Shown here one piece after another: positions 8,226 through 18,478 of a stretch of 64,000 nucleotides of DNA. The notes beneath the pieces were generated by a model. It was not told the DNA's origin. It searched no databases and saw only the letters and a program-made list of their open reading frames with translations. Both the position numbers and the translations under genes were made by a program. The first letter of the stretch is position 1, and each line of letters opens with the position of its first letter. The stretch comes from Kluyvera cryocrescens NBRC 102467 (GTDB taxonomy: Bacteria; Pseudomonadota; Gammaproteobacteria; Enterobacterales; Enterobacteriaceae), in NCBI RefSeq assembly GCF_001571285.1, contig NZ_BCTM01000020.1:47472-111471 (forward strand), in the 5' to 3' direction.

Positions 8226-9227
8226 CTACATTTTGGCGTATTTCTCAAGGACACGAATCAGTTGGGTCACAAAGCCGTATTCGTTATCGTACCAGGAGAC
8301 GGTTTTCACCAACTGTAATCCGCCAGCTTCGCTGACTTCCGTTTGGGTGGCGTCAAACAGTGAACCGAAGTGGCTGCCGATAATATCGGAGGAGACAATC
8401 TCATCGTCGGTGTAGCCAAAGGATTCGTTATTGTGGGCGGCATTTTTCATCACCTGGTTGACTTCATCGGCGGTGACTTTTTTGCTCAGAATGGAAACCA
8501 GTTCAGTGACCGAGCCGGTTTTGGTAGGGACGCGCTGGGCGTGACCTTTCAGCTTCCCGCTGAGCGCTGGGATCACCAGACCAATGGCTTTCGCCGCACC
8601 GGTGGTGTGTGGAATGATATTCTCTGCTGCGGCGCGTGAGGCGCGCAGGTCTTTGCCACGCGGGCCATCTACCAGCGATTGCGTGCCGGTATAAGCGTGG
8701 ATGGTGGTCATCGTTCCCAGTTGGATCCCGAAGGCGTCGTTGAGGGCTTTCGCCATCGGTGCCAGGCAGTTGGTGGTGCAGGAAGCGACGGAGATAATCT
8801 TATCGCTGGCGTTGAGCGTATCGTCGTTGACGTTAAACACCAGCGTTTTCATGTCGCCGGCCGGGGCCGAAATCAGCACTTTTTTCGCCCCGGCGTCGAG
8901 GTGAGCCTGCGATTTCTCGGTCGAGGTGTAAAAACCGGTGCACTCAACGATGATTTCGGCACCTTGCGCCGTCCACGGAATGTTCTTCGCCTCTTTTTCG
9001 GCATACACGTTAATGGTTTTGCCGTTCACAATCAGCGCATCATCGGTAAAGTCCACGCTCCAGGGGAACGGGCCGTAGTTAGAGTCATACTTCAATAAAT
9101 AGGCCAAAACTTTTGGCGAGGTCAGATCGTTAATCGCGACCACTTCGTGACTGCTGGACACTTCCAGTAAACGGCGCAGAACCAGACGGCCGATACGTCC
9201 AAACCCGTTAATGCCAATCTTACTCAT
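8226..9227 (-). CDS. gapC: Glyceraldehyde-3-phosphate dehydrogenase, GapC type
   Basis: An intact 333-aa GAPDH is present. It has the NAD-binding start [17 protein letters not shown], the catalytic ASCTTNC with Cys150, the general-base His177 in TTIHAYTG, and the C-terminal WYDNEYGF. It lies between aldA and cybB, where E. coli K-12 has a gapC pseudogene; here there is no frameshift or stop. AGGAG six bases before ATG 9227 supports the start. Its role next to the housekeeping GapA, which should lie elsewhere, cannot be read from sequence. Confidence 0.95.
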   Translation of the reverse strand: MSKIGINGFGRIGRLVLRRLLEVSSSHEVVAINDLTSPKVLAYLLKYDSNYGPFPWSVDFTDDALIVNGKTINVYAEKEAKNIPWTAQGAEIIVECTGFYTSTEKSQAHLDAGAKKVLISAPAGDMKTLVFNVNDDTLNASDKIISVASCTTNCLAPMAKALNDAFGIQLGTMTTIHAYTGTQSLVDGPRGKDLRASRAAAENIIPHTTGAAKAIGLVIPALSGKLKGHAQRVPTKTGSVTELVSILSKKVTADEVNQVMKNAAHNNESFGYTDDEIVSSDIIGSHFGSLFDATQTEVSEAGGLQLVKTVSWYDNEYGFVTQLIRVLEKYAKM

Positions 9228-9455
9228 GGTGTACTCCTGTCAGTGATGGGGCCAGCCCCATACGCGTACTTAAAAAACGTCTGATTAATAAATATGGATT
9301 ATGTATTTCACCTGTCCAGGCTTAGTTCAGCTCGCCGGGAAGGGCAATGCTATTTTGCAAAAGTGTTATTTGTATCGATATGAAAAAGTTAATGAATTTT
9401 TAATGAAAGGCGGTTACTTTGCTCTTTTATGTGACTTTCCGGGGGCGTTTCCGCG

Positions 9456-9983
9456 ATGAACGATAAATATTCCCGCTTACAGATAGCGATTCACTGGTTG
9501 GTATTCCTGCTGGTGGTGGTGGCCTACGCGGCAATGGAGTTGCGCGGCTTTTTCCCGCGTAGCGACCGGCCGATGATCAATATGGTGCACGTATCCTGCG
9601 GGATGAGCATTCTGGTGCTGATGGTGGCGCGCCTGCTGGTACGCTTAAAGCGCCCGGCACCGCCGATTATCCCGAAACCTAAGCCGATGATGACCGGGAT
9701 GGCTCACCTGGGACATCTGTGTATCTACCTGCTGTTTATCGCCTTACCGCTGATTGGCCTGGTGATGATGTATAACCGGGGTAATCCGTGGATGGCATTT
9801 GGCCTGGTGATGCCGCACGCCGCAGAAGGGAATTTCGACCTTGTTGATACGCTCAAGCAATACCACATTTTGCTGGCTAATATCGGCTATTGGTTGATTG
9901 GCCTGCACGCGCTGGCCGCGCTGGCGCACCACTATTGGTGGAAGGACAATACGCTGCTGCGGATGATGCCGCGCAAGCGCTAA
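9456..9983 (+). CDS. cybB: Cytochrome b561 CybB
   Basis: This 175-aa integral membrane di-haem cytochrome b561 has four hydrophobic helices with histidines at the expected positions: [35 protein letters not shown] and [27 protein letters not shown]. coli CybB (176 aa) is a superoxide:ubiquinone oxidoreductase. It is divergent from gapC across 228 bp of non-coding DNA. The order gapC-cybB is the same as in K-12. Confidence 0.95.
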   Translation: MNDKYSRLQIAIHWLVFLLVVVAYAAMELRGFFPRSDRPMINMVHVSCGMSILVLMVARLLVRLKRPAPPIIPKPKPMMTGMAHLGHLCIYLLFIALPLIGLVMMYNRGNPWMAFGLVMPHAAEGNFDLVDTLKQYHILLANIGYWLIGLHALAALAHHYWWKDNTLLRMMPRKR

Positions 9984-10059
9984 CAAGGCTTTTAACTCCC
10001 TGGTCTCTGCGTTACCATACGTCATCTATTTTTGTTATGTATGTGTGAAGGAGAACAGG

Positions 10060-10698
10060 GTGTTCGCAGATTTTGGCGTGCTGAATTATTGGACCTATTT
10101 ACTCGGTGCCATTTTTATCATTCTGGTGCCTGGGCCAAATACCTTCTTCGTCCTGAAAACCGGCGTTTCGCACGGTATTCGCAAAGGCTACACGGCGGCG
10201 CTCGCGGTATTTATCGGTGATGCGGTCCTGATGTCTCTCTCTTTTGCCGGCGTGGCGACGCTCATTAAAACCACGCCGCTGCTGTTTAACATCGTGCGCT
10301 ATCTAGGGGCTATCTATCTGCTCTATCTCGGCGGCAAGATGCTCTACAGCACGTTAAAACGTAAAGCCGCGGGCCAGGAAGAGGAACCTGAACCTGGGCA
10401 TGCCATTTTTAAACGTGCGCTGACGCTGAGCCTGACCAATCCGAAAGCGATTCTGTTTTATGTCTCATTCTTCGTGCAGTTTATTGACGTGCACGCGACA
10501 ACGCCGGGGCTGGCGTTCTTTATTCTGGCGCTGACGCTGGAACTGGTGAGCTTTATCTATCTGAGCTTCCTGATTGTTTCCGGCTCACTGGTGACGCGCT
10601 ACGTGAAAACGCGTAAAAAACTGGCCAAGATTGGCAACAGCCTGATTGGGCTGGTGTTTGTTGGTTTTGCTGCTCGCCTGGCAACCCTGCAGTCGTAA
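10060..10698 (+). CDS. leuE: Leucine/amino-acid exporter LeuE
   Basis: A RhtB/LysE-superfamily exporter with six predicted helices. Starting at GTG 10060, which is preceded by AAGGAG with a 6-base spacer, the product is 212 aa, exactly the length of E. coli LeuE. The text [27 protein letters not shown] at the start and [20 protein letters not shown] and [21 protein letters not shown] later are near-identical to LeuE. An in-frame ATG at 10045 lies upstream of the ribosome site and is rejected as the start. It is relocated relative to K-12, where leuE is elsewhere. Confidence 0.95.
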   Translation: MFADFGVLNYWTYLLGAIFIILVPGPNTFFVLKTGVSHGIRKGYTAALAVFIGDAVLMSLSFAGVATLIKTTPLLFNIVRYLGAIYLLYLGGKMLYSTLKRKAAGQEEEPEPGHAIFKRALTLSLTNPKAILFYVSFFVQFIDVHATTPGLAFFILALTLELVSFIYLSFLIVSGSLVTRYVKTRKKLAKIGNSLIGLVFVGFAARLATLQS

Positions 10699-10706
10699 TG
10701 TCTAAG

Positions 10707-10739
10707 GCCGGTTAAGCGCTGTACTTAACCGGCTTATTT
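10707..10739 (+). terminator. Intrinsic terminator of leuE
   Basis: GCCGGTTAAG and CTTAACCGGC form a perfect 10-bp stem with a 7-base loop, followed by TTATTT, nine bases after the leuE stop codon. Confidence 0.85.
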
Positions 10740-10927
10740 CCCTTTCTCTGCTGAACCCGCTACGTCCACGCTATCCTCACTCCAATTCATAATCTATAAA
10801 TTTCGCTAACCATATAAATATTAAGAATATTTATAAACTCCTAAAAAACTCGTCAGGCCACGCGATGCCATGCCTGAGAGGGCGCTGTGGTGCTATGGTC
10901 CGTGTTTTCTCATACAGGGATTAGGCA

Positions 10928-11284
10928 ATGAAAAAAATCGCAGTGGTTGTAATAGGAGCACTGGTACTTTCCGGCTGTGCGCAACGAGTGGCAGATCTCA
11001 CGGTCGCCAGTACCAAAAACTACAACCTGAATGGCGATAAATTCGTCAAAGGAGCGAGAGTCAAAGGGGAAGACAGTAAACCGGTGATTCTTGTCCCGCT
11101 GGGGATGCCGAATGTGAAAGAGGCGGCAGACTTAGCGATTGAACAAAATAAGTGCGCTGTCGCTTTAGCCGATGTGGTCGTTACCCAGTATAACCACTCA
11201 TTTTTCGTCGGTAAGGTGGGGGTGATTGTTGAAGGCGACCTTATCCTCGACCAAACCCTGCCAGGCTGCGCAAGCGCCAAGTAA
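10928..11284 (+). CDS. Small lipoprotein of unknown function
   Basis: The 118-aa product has a clear lipoprotein signal: KK, a hydrophobic core VVVIGALVL, and the lipobox LSGC with Cys17 as the acylated residue. The mature part is about 100 aa with two further cysteines (QNKCAVAL and LPGCASAK) that could pair. The residue after the lipid Cys is Ala, so outer-membrane sorting is expected. It is flanked by terminators, so probably monocistronic. I do not recognise a family. A hairpin with a T-run follows at 11303. Confidence 0.8.
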   Translation: MKKIAVVVIGALVLSGCAQRVADLTVASTKNYNLNGDKFVKGARVKGEDSKPVILVPLGMPNVKEAADLAIEQNKCAVALADVVVTQYNHSFFVGKVGVIVEGDLILDQTLPGCASAK

Positions 11285-11302
11285 TGCGTTATCTGAGCTA
11301 AA

Positions 11303-11326
11303 ACCTCGCCGGCGCGGGGTTTTTTT
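11303..11326 (+). terminator. Intrinsic terminator after the lipoprotein gene
   Basis: ACCTCGC-CGGC-GCGGGGT is a 7-bp GC-rich stem with one wobble pair, followed by seven T residues. Confidence 0.9.
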
Positions 11327-11424
11327 ATACCCAAAATGACCGTAACCCCCCCCGACGCAGCGAAGTGACTCTATCGCTGATTGTGCGGTATTGATAACAG
11401 TCATTTTACAATGAATAGAAATCT

Positions 11425-11445
11425 ATATAGTATACCCCCCTATAT
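11425..11445 (+). promoter_or_regulatory. FrmR operator candidate
   Basis: ATATAG-TATACCCCC-CTATAT is an inverted repeat around a C-tract, ending 14 bases before the frmR start and overlapping the expected promoter -10 region. TAT-rich arms flanking a C-run (or G-run) are typical of sites bound by CsoR/RcnR/FrmR-family repressors. Formaldehyde would relieve repression of frmRA. Confidence 0.7.
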
Positions 11446-11459
11446 TATCTGGAGGGCGT

Positions 11460-12877
<1,418 letters not shown>

Positions 12878-12884
12878 TGCCAAC

Positions 12885-12915
12885 AACCCGCGGGAAATTT
12901 CCCGCTGGTTTTCTT
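12885..12915 (+). terminator. Terminator of frmRA
   Basis: An imperfect stem (AACC, one mismatch, then GCGGG paired with CCCGC and GGTT) is followed by TTTTCTT, eight bases after the frmA stop. Confidence 0.8.
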
Positions 12916-12951
12916 ATTTGTGACCCGCCCTGCGTTTTACACCTTTCCCGA

Positions 12952-12978
12952 TAAGAAATTAGCGGCTATGGCCGATGA
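12952..12978 (+). promoter_or_regulatory. FliA (sigma-28) promoter candidate for trg
   Basis: TAAGAAAT-N11-GCCGATGA matches the flagellar sigma-28 layout TAAAGTTT-N11-GCCGATAA, with the -10 agreeing at seven of eight bases and the spacer exact. It lies 36 bases upstream of the trg start. Chemoreceptor genes are standard FliA targets, which implies the host is motile. Confidence 0.65.
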
Positions 12979-13014
12979 CTCTATTACTTACCTCAAGTAC
13001 AAGAGAGTCAACTC

Positions 13015-14703
13015 ATGGATAAAAAGTCTGCGCAGAGTCGTGCGCAAAAGATCGGTTTCCTCCATCACATTCGTCTGGTTCCGTTCTTTGGTTCTGTACT
13101 GGGCGGTATCCTGCTGCTGTTTGCCTTAAGTTCGGGGCTGGCAGGCTACTTTATGTGGCAGGCCGATGCCGATCAGCGGGACGTGACTCAGGAACTTCAG
13201 GTTCGCGTTGGCCTTTCAGACAGCGCAAACTTTTTGCGCGAAGCGCGCCTGATGATGATTCATGCCGGGGCCGATAGCCGTATCGCCGAAATGGACAGCA
13301 TGAAGAAAAATCTGGCGGCGGCACAGGCGGGAATTACGCGTTCGCAGGAAGGCTTCAAGCTTTACACCGACAGGCGCGTCAAAACCGAGGCGGATGTTGC
13401 ACTCGAAGCGGAGATGAACCAGCGCTATAACGCTTATCTGGAAGGCATGAAGCCGATGCTCAAGTACGCGCAAAACGGCATGTTTGAGGCGATCATCAAC
13501 TATGAAAGCGAGCAGGCCCGTGCGCTGGATGACGGCTATAACGCTGTTCGCCTGAAGGTTATTGATATCCGCACCGCACGCGCTAACCAGCTCAATGAAC
13601 TGGCTCACAGTCGTACCACGCTGGGCGTGATGTTTATGATAGGCGCCTTTGTGCTGGCAGTGCTGATGACCATTATCACCTTCACGACGCTGCATCGCGT
13701 GGTTATCGTACCGCTGCAAAGGGCCGGTACACGCATTGCGCAGATCGCCAGCGGCGATCTGACCCTGGCCGACGAGCCGGTGGGGCGTAGCGAGATTGGT
13801 CAACTCAATGGAAACCTGCAAAAAATGCAGCATTCGCTGGTAAAAACCGTGGGTTCCGTACGTCAGGGGGCGGAGGAAATCTATCGGGGTACCAGCGAAA
13901 TCTCCATGGGTAACACCGATCTCTCTTCCCGAACCGAACAGCAGGCGGCAGCCATTGAACAGACCGCCGCGAGTATGGAAGAACTTGCCGCCACGGTGAA
14001 ACAGAATGCGGAGAATGCGCACCACGCCAGCAAACTGGCGGAAGATGCGTCTGGTAAAGCCTCACGCGGTGGACAACTGGTCTCCGGCGTGGTGTCGACG
14101 ATGGGCAGTATCTCCACCAGTTCGAAGAAAATCTCTGAAATCACTTCAGTTATCAATAGCATTGCTTTCCAGACGAATATTCTGGCGTTGAACGCCGCAG
14201 TCGAAGCGGCGCGCGCCGGTGAGCAGGGGCGTGGGTTTGCGGTGGTGGCCAGCGAAGTGCGTACATTGGCAAGCCGTAGTGCCCAGGCGGCAAAAGAGAT
14301 TGAGGGGCTGATTAGCGAATCGGTGACGCTGATTGAACGCGGCTCCGATGAAGTCGTTCGCGCCGGTTCGACGATGACCGATATCGTGGATGCGGTGAAA
14401 CGGGTGACCGATATTATGCTGGAAATTGCCGCAGCGTCCGACGAGCAAAATCGCGGCATTCAACAGGTCAGCCAGGCGGTGACCGAAATGGATAATGTCA
14501 CCCAGCAAAACGCCTCGTTGGTGGAAGAAGCTTCTGCGGCGGCAGCCTCGCTGGAAGAGCAGGCGGCGCGGTTGACTCAGGCCGTCGGGGCGTTTCGCAT
14601 TCAGGGAGGTGAGCGGGCTGTGGCCGAACAGGTGACTGCGAAGCCGGCCTTTACGCCAAATCGCCCGGCGGTTGCGGGTGCGGATAACTGGGAAACGTTC
14701 TAA
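13015..14703 (+). CDS. trg: Methyl-accepting chemotaxis protein, Trg-type
   Basis: This 562-aa chemoreceptor aligns with E. coli Trg (546 aa) from the N-terminus ([15 protein letters not shown]) onward. It has TM1 at about 22-47, a periplasmic four-helix sensor, TM2 at about 200-222 and a HAMP domain ([21 protein letters not shown]). The signalling hairpin tip is [20 protein letters not shown]. Trg senses ribose and galactose through RbsB and MglB. Unlike E. coli Trg, the C-terminus ends in the pentapeptide NWETF, the CheR/CheB docking site typical of major receptors Tar and Tsr. A FliA-type promoter lies upstream. Ligand specificity is inferred from homology. Confidence 0.92.
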   Translation: MDKKSAQSRAQKIGFLHHIRLVPFFGSVLGGILLLFALSSGLAGYFMWQADADQRDVTQELQVRVGLSDSANFLREARLMMIHAGADSRIAEMDSMKKNLAAAQAGITRSQEGFKLYTDRRVKTEADVALEAEMNQRYNAYLEGMKPMLKYAQNGMFEAIINYESEQARALDDGYNAVRLKVIDIRTARANQLNELAHSRTTLGVMFMIGAFVLAVLMTIITFTTLHRVVIVPLQRAGTRIAQIASGDLTLADEPVGRSEIGQLNGNLQKMQHSLVKTVGSVRQGAEEIYRGTSEISMGNTDLSSRTEQQAAAIEQTAASMEELAATVKQNAENAHHASKLAEDASGKASRGGQLVSGVVSTMGSISTSSKKISEITSVINSIAFQTNILALNAAVEAARAGEQGRGFAVVASEVRTLASRSAQAAKEIEGLISESVTLIERGSDEVVRAGSTMTDIVDAVKRVTDIMLEIAAASDEQNRGIQQVSQAVTEMDNVTQQNASLVEEASAAAASLEEQAARLTQAVGAFRIQGGERAVAEQVTAKPAFTPNRPAVAGADNWETF

Positions 14704-14712
14704 GGCAGGAAA

Positions 14713-14741
14713 TACCCCGTAACCACGACGGTTACGGGGTA
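14713..14741. terminator. Bidirectional hairpin between trg and the PQQ dehydrogenase
   Basis: TACCCCGTAACC-ACGAC-GGTTACGGGGTA is a perfect 12-bp stem between two convergent genes, only a few bases from each stop codon. Confidence 0.8.
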
Positions 14742-14746
14742 AAGGA

Positions 14747-17122
14747 TTACTGAGAATCCGGTAATGCGTAGGCAATGATATAGTCACCGCGATCCGGCGA
14801 CTGACGAGCACCACCGGCGTTAATCACGATGTACTGTTTACCGGTTTTCGGTGAAACATATGTCATTGGACCGGACTGGCTGCCCACCGGCAGACGGTCT
14901 TTCCAGATCTCTTTCCCGGTTGCGGTATCAAACGCGCGCAGATAGAAATCCTGAGTCCCCGCGAAGAACAGCAGCCCTGATTGCGTCGACAGCGACGCGC
15001 CCAGCGTTGGCATTCCGATTGGAATCGGCATATGCATGCGGATCCCCAGCGGCCCGGTGTCTTCAACGGTACCGACCGGCACCTGCCAGACAATTTTCCC
15101 GGACTTCAGGTCTACCGCCGACATCGTACCAAACGGCGGTTTCTGGCACGGAATGCCCAGCGGCGACAGGAAACGCTCGCGCATGGCGCCAAACGGCGTC
15201 CCATCCATCGGCACAATACCCATCTCAATACCGCTGGCGTTTTTAGCCACGTTGGCGCGCGGCACCATGTAGTTAGCCAGTCCCAGACGCATATCGTTGA
15301 CGAACATCAGGCTGTTGTTCGGATCAACGGACACGCTGCCCCAGTTCATACCACCCAGCGAGCCAGGATACTGGAGAGAGCGGTCAACGCCCGGCGGGGT
15401 GAAGATCCCCTGATGACGCATCTCTTTAAACTGAATACGGCACAGCAGCAGATCTACCGGCGTAGCACCCCACATGTCCGACTCTTTGAGGGTTTCGTTG
15501 CCAATCATTGGCATCCCTACCGAATACGGCTGGGTGGGTGAGTAGCGTTCACCTTCAACGTTACCCGCTGGAACCGGACGCTCTTCCACTTTGGCGACCG
15601 GCTCACCGGTTTCACGGTTGAGCATAAAGATCATGCCCTGCTTACTGGTTTGTACCAGTACCGGCGTGGTGCCGCCTTTACCATTCGGCAAATCGTACAG
15701 CAACGGTTGGGAAGGAAGGTCGAAATCCCACAGGTCGTGGTGAGTGGTCTGATAATGCCAACGGACTTTACCGGTGGTGGCGTCAACCGCCACGATTGAG
15801 GAGCTGTATTTATCATCCAGCGCCGTACGTTCACCGGCCCAGAAGTCAGGGGTGGCGTTACCGGTTGGCAGATAAACGAGGTTCAGCTTGGCATCATAAG
15901 ACATAGCGGACCACACGTTCGGCGTACCGCGCGTGTAGGTCTGGCCTTCCGGCGGCAGACCGGTCAGATTCGGGTTGCCAGGATCCCATGCCCAAGCCAG
16001 TTTGCCACTGCGGACATCATAGGCGCGAACGACGCCCGGAGGCTCGCCGGTAGAGAAGTTATCCGCTACGCGGCCACCGACTACGACAACATTGCCGGCA
16101 ACCAGAGGGGTAGACGTTTGCTGGTAGTATCCCGGTTTGATTTCCCCCATGCCCACGCTCAAGTCAACTACACCGTGGTTGCCAAAGTCTTCGCATAGCT
16201 GGCCGTTGTCGGCGTTGATTGCGATCAGTCGGGCATCGGTGGTTGGCAGGAACAGACGGCGTGGACAGGCGGCCGGTTGAGTGGATGCCGTCGGCGCGCT
16301 CAGCGCCTGGGTATCTTCAAAATAGCCGAGACCGCGGCAGCGCTGCCAGTTTGGTGCGGTCGCTTTCGAGTCGTAGCGCCATTTCTCTTTACCGCTGTCG
16401 ACATCCAGCGCCAGCACTTTACTGTACGGCGTACAGACGAAGAGGGTGTCACCCACCTGCAGCGGGGTATTCTGATCTTCCGCCCCGGAACCGTTGCTAA
16501 CGGGAATATCACCGGTGTGCGCGACCCAGGCTACCTTCAGCTTATCAATGTTTTGCTTGTTGATTTGATCCAGCGCGGCGAAACGGTCACCGTGGGTGGT
16601 ATTTCCCCAGTGTTCCCAGTTTTTTTGCTCTTCGCCCGCGGCGACGGGCTTCACCGGTACGGCTTCGGTGGCAGAGACCAGCGTCTGTGGCTTGAACATC
16701 CAGCCAAGGCTTGCCAGCAGTACCACGGCAAAAATGGCCGCCAGACCAAATGCCGGGCCTTTACGCACGGTAGTGCTGCTGGACATAAATGGCCATACCA
16801 ACGCGCTCAACATCGCCAGGACGCCAAAGGCAAACAGGCGAGAGAACAGCGGCCAGTACCCCCAACCGGCATCCTGAATTGACCAGATAATCGCGACGAT
16901 AAACGCCAGACTATACAGCACGATCCCGCCGCGCCGCTGGCGAGCGATAAGGATGGCGCTAACCACCATAACCAGCCCCATCAGGGCAAAGAACCAGCTA
17001 CCGCCCACGGCGGCAAGTTTTGCCCCGAGAATCCCAATAGCCAGGCCGATGATCATCATCAGCGCGATAAGAAGCCACTGCAGGATTCGTGGGAATCCTC
17101 GCGGCACGTTGCCAGTTGCCAT
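14747..17122 (-). CDS. Membrane-bound PQQ-dependent dehydrogenase, glucose/quinate/shikimate family
   Basis: The 791-aa quinoprotein has an N-terminal membrane anchor of five helices (residues about 12-140) and a periplasmic eight-bladed propeller starting near NWEHWGNTTHGDRFAALDQIN. PQQ-site motifs of the Gcd family are present: HHDLWDFDLPSQP (catalytic Asp, Gcd Asp466), TSKQGMIFMLNR (Gcd Lys493) and GGARQSPDRGDYIIAYALP at the end. It feeds electrons to ubiquinone. The Gcd substrate-site His262 (FQHVTCRG) is not conserved here (NWQRCRG), so glucose may not be the substrate. The pca genes close by favour quinate/shikimate (QuiA-like), as in Acinetobacter. AAGGAG precedes ATG 17122. Confidence 0.88.
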   Translation of the reverse strand: MATGNVPRGFPRILQWLLIALMMIIGLAIGILGAKLAAVGGSWFFALMGLVMVVSAILIARQRRGGIVLYSLAFIVAIIWSIQDAGWGYWPLFSRLFAFGVLAMLSALVWPFMSSSTTVRKGPAFGLAAIFAVVLLASLGWMFKPQTLVSATEAVPVKPVAAGEEQKNWEHWGNTTHGDRFAALDQINKQNIDKLKVAWVAHTGDIPVSNGSGAEDQNTPLQVGDTLFVCTPYSKVLALDVDSGKEKWRYDSKATAPNWQRCRGLGYFEDTQALSAPTASTQPAACPRRLFLPTTDARLIAINADNGQLCEDFGNHGVVDLSVGMGEIKPGYYQQTSTPLVAGNVVVVGGRVADNFSTGEPPGVVRAYDVRSGKLAWAWDPGNPNLTGLPPEGQTYTRGTPNVWSAMSYDAKLNLVYLPTGNATPDFWAGERTALDDKYSSSIVAVDATTGKVRWHYQTTHHDLWDFDLPSQPLLYDLPNGKGGTTPVLVQTSKQGMIFMLNRETGEPVAKVEERPVPAGNVEGERYSPTQPYSVGMPMIGNETLKESDMWGATPVDLLLCRIQFKEMRHQGIFTPPGVDRSLQYPGSLGGMNWGSVSVDPNNSLMFVNDMRLGLANYMVPRANVAKNASGIEMGIVPMDGTPFGAMRERFLSPLGIPCQKPPFGTMSAVDLKSGKIVWQVPVGTVEDTGPLGIRMHMPIPIGMPTLGASLSTQSGLLFFAGTQDFYLRAFDTATGKEIWKDRLPVGSQSGPMTYVSPKTGKQYIVINAGGARQSPDRGDYIIAYALPDSQ

Positions 17123-17548
17123 ACTGTTCTCCTTGCAAAGGCCAGATCAGAGAGACGTGACATGAACCATGCGGAACTGTCTTGTCCTATTTTTATTACG
17201 AACGAAACTGTTTTTAGTCGCAAAACGAAGGTTTTTAGTTCATTTGCGAAACTATATGTGAACCATTTGGTTAACTTATGGCTATGATAGATCTGTTAAA
17301 ATGCATTGCGCAATTGTTAAGAAATAATTTCGCATTAATTGTTTATTGGTTGCCGCGAGGTGATGGGAACGTTTTGCTCGCTTTTGGGAAACGCCAGGCA
17401 ATTTTATGGGTACGACCGATGTGTCAATCCGCTATTTTGTCCAGTATTGAATTCGATTATTCGCATTAATTGTGTAGAAAAAGTATCTGTCAGATATTAT
17501 TAATCCGCAGCGAAAATACGGCTTAATAAATATTCATGGAAATTATAT
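17123..17548. other. AT-rich divergent intergenic region with an imperfect 18-bp palindrome
   Basis: 426 bp separate the PQQ dehydrogenase and the WaaZ-like gene. No credible gene is seen; the 63-codon frame at 17278 has no ribosome site or recognisable protein. GTGAACCATTTGGTTAAC (17258-17275) is palindromic apart from one pair and could be an operator for the dehydrogenase. The AT content rises sharply here and stays high through the next gene, as is typical of acquired DNA silenced by H-NS. Confidence 0.5.
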
Positions 17549-18442
17549 ATGGCAGGGATTGATATTATTTCGCGATGGGTATATAAAACGACCTATCGAT
17601 TGACACATTCCGAAAAATATAGACACAATAAAAATCTTTGGCCCTATTTTAAAGTTGAAAGAAAACCCTCTGGCACTATTCAAAATGTTTTTTTTAAGAA
17701 AGAAAAACTGAATAATGTGGATGTCCAGCGTACAGAAAGAGCGAAGCCGCTGTTAATTTTGGCGTCTGGCCCTTCCGTGAATCACATAGCGCGTGATTTT
17801 TTTGACCACCGCTTTGACTATATGGGCGTCAATGGTGCGAGCGCGATGCCGGGTATCCCCTTCGCATGGTATACCATCATAGACAGAAGTTTTATCCTCA
17901 ATCGTATTGATTTAGTTAAGAAAATCGTGTTCCGTAAAGAGCTTGTGCTTTTTTGTCCCTGCAAATGCCTTGAGGTTATCTGTTCACTGATTCCATGGCA
18001 GGACATTCGTTGTCAGTTTAAAATCATTGAGACGGTAACCAACTCTACCGTACATCAATTTTTGGGGGCAACGTATCCGGTAACGCCGGACGATCCGCAT
18101 TTTTATTGGCGTAATGGTATGGGATTTTCTGATGATATAAATCGGTTTATCTTTGATTATGGCACGGTAGTCTATCCAGCCTTACAAATTGCCTGTGCAT
18201 TAGGCTATAAGAATATTTATATTGCCGGCTTAGATATGAACCATTTTACCGCGCCAAGATTCTATGAATGCCAGGATGATACGTTATCCACGCGGCTGGA
18301 AAGAGACTTCAACCCGATTATTAACGCTTTTATGGCGGCTCAATCGTTTTGTATGGATAACGATACGCGGGTCATTAATCTTTCACCGGCAAGCGCGGTC
18401 TGCGCGTTTCCAAAATGCGCCTGGGAAATAGTCGAAAAGTAA
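17549..18442 (+). CDS. WaaZ-like LPS core (Kdo III transferase-type) protein
   Basis: This 297-aa protein shares the order of motifs of E. coli WaaZ (RfaZ), which adds a third Kdo to the LPS inner core. The shared motifs are an N-terminal LASGPSVN nucleotide-site loop, YMGVNGASAM and WYTIIDRSFI. Further on come YPALQIACALGYKNIYIAGLDM, a PRFYE segment with STRLERDFNPI, and NLSPASAV near the end. Overall identity is low, so donor and acceptor may differ. Codon use is AT-rich and unlike its neighbours, and no waa locus is nearby, suggesting horizontal gain. Cytoplasmic, monocistronic, ending at a convergent hairpin. It could also be a GT42/DUF115-like transferase of another pathway. Confidence 0.65.
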   Translation: MAGIDIISRWVYKTTYRLTHSEKYRHNKNLWPYFKVERKPSGTIQNVFFKKEKLNNVDVQRTERAKPLLILASGPSVNHIARDFFDHRFDYMGVNGASAMPGIPFAWYTIIDRSFILNRIDLVKKIVFRKELVLFCPCKCLEVICSLIPWQDIRCQFKIIETVTNSTVHQFLGATYPVTPDDPHFYWRNGMGFSDDINRFIFDYGTVVYPALQIACALGYKNIYIAGLDMNHFTAPRFYECQDDTLSTRLERDFNPIINAFMAAQSFCMDNDTRVINLSPASAVCAFPKCAWEIVEK

Positions 18443-18453
18443 GCTTTGGCACA

Positions 18454-18471
18454 GCCCGCGTTTCCGCGGGC
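18454..18471. terminator. Hairpin between the WaaZ-like gene and pcaQ
   Basis: GCCCGCG-TTTC-CGCGGGC is a 7-bp perfect stem between two convergent genes. Confidence 0.6.
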
Positions 18472-18478
18472 GTCGTGG

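Noticed and set aside
17278..17469. 63-codon frame in the AT-rich intergenic region
   Set aside because: No ribosome site, no recognisable protein features; left as non-coding.
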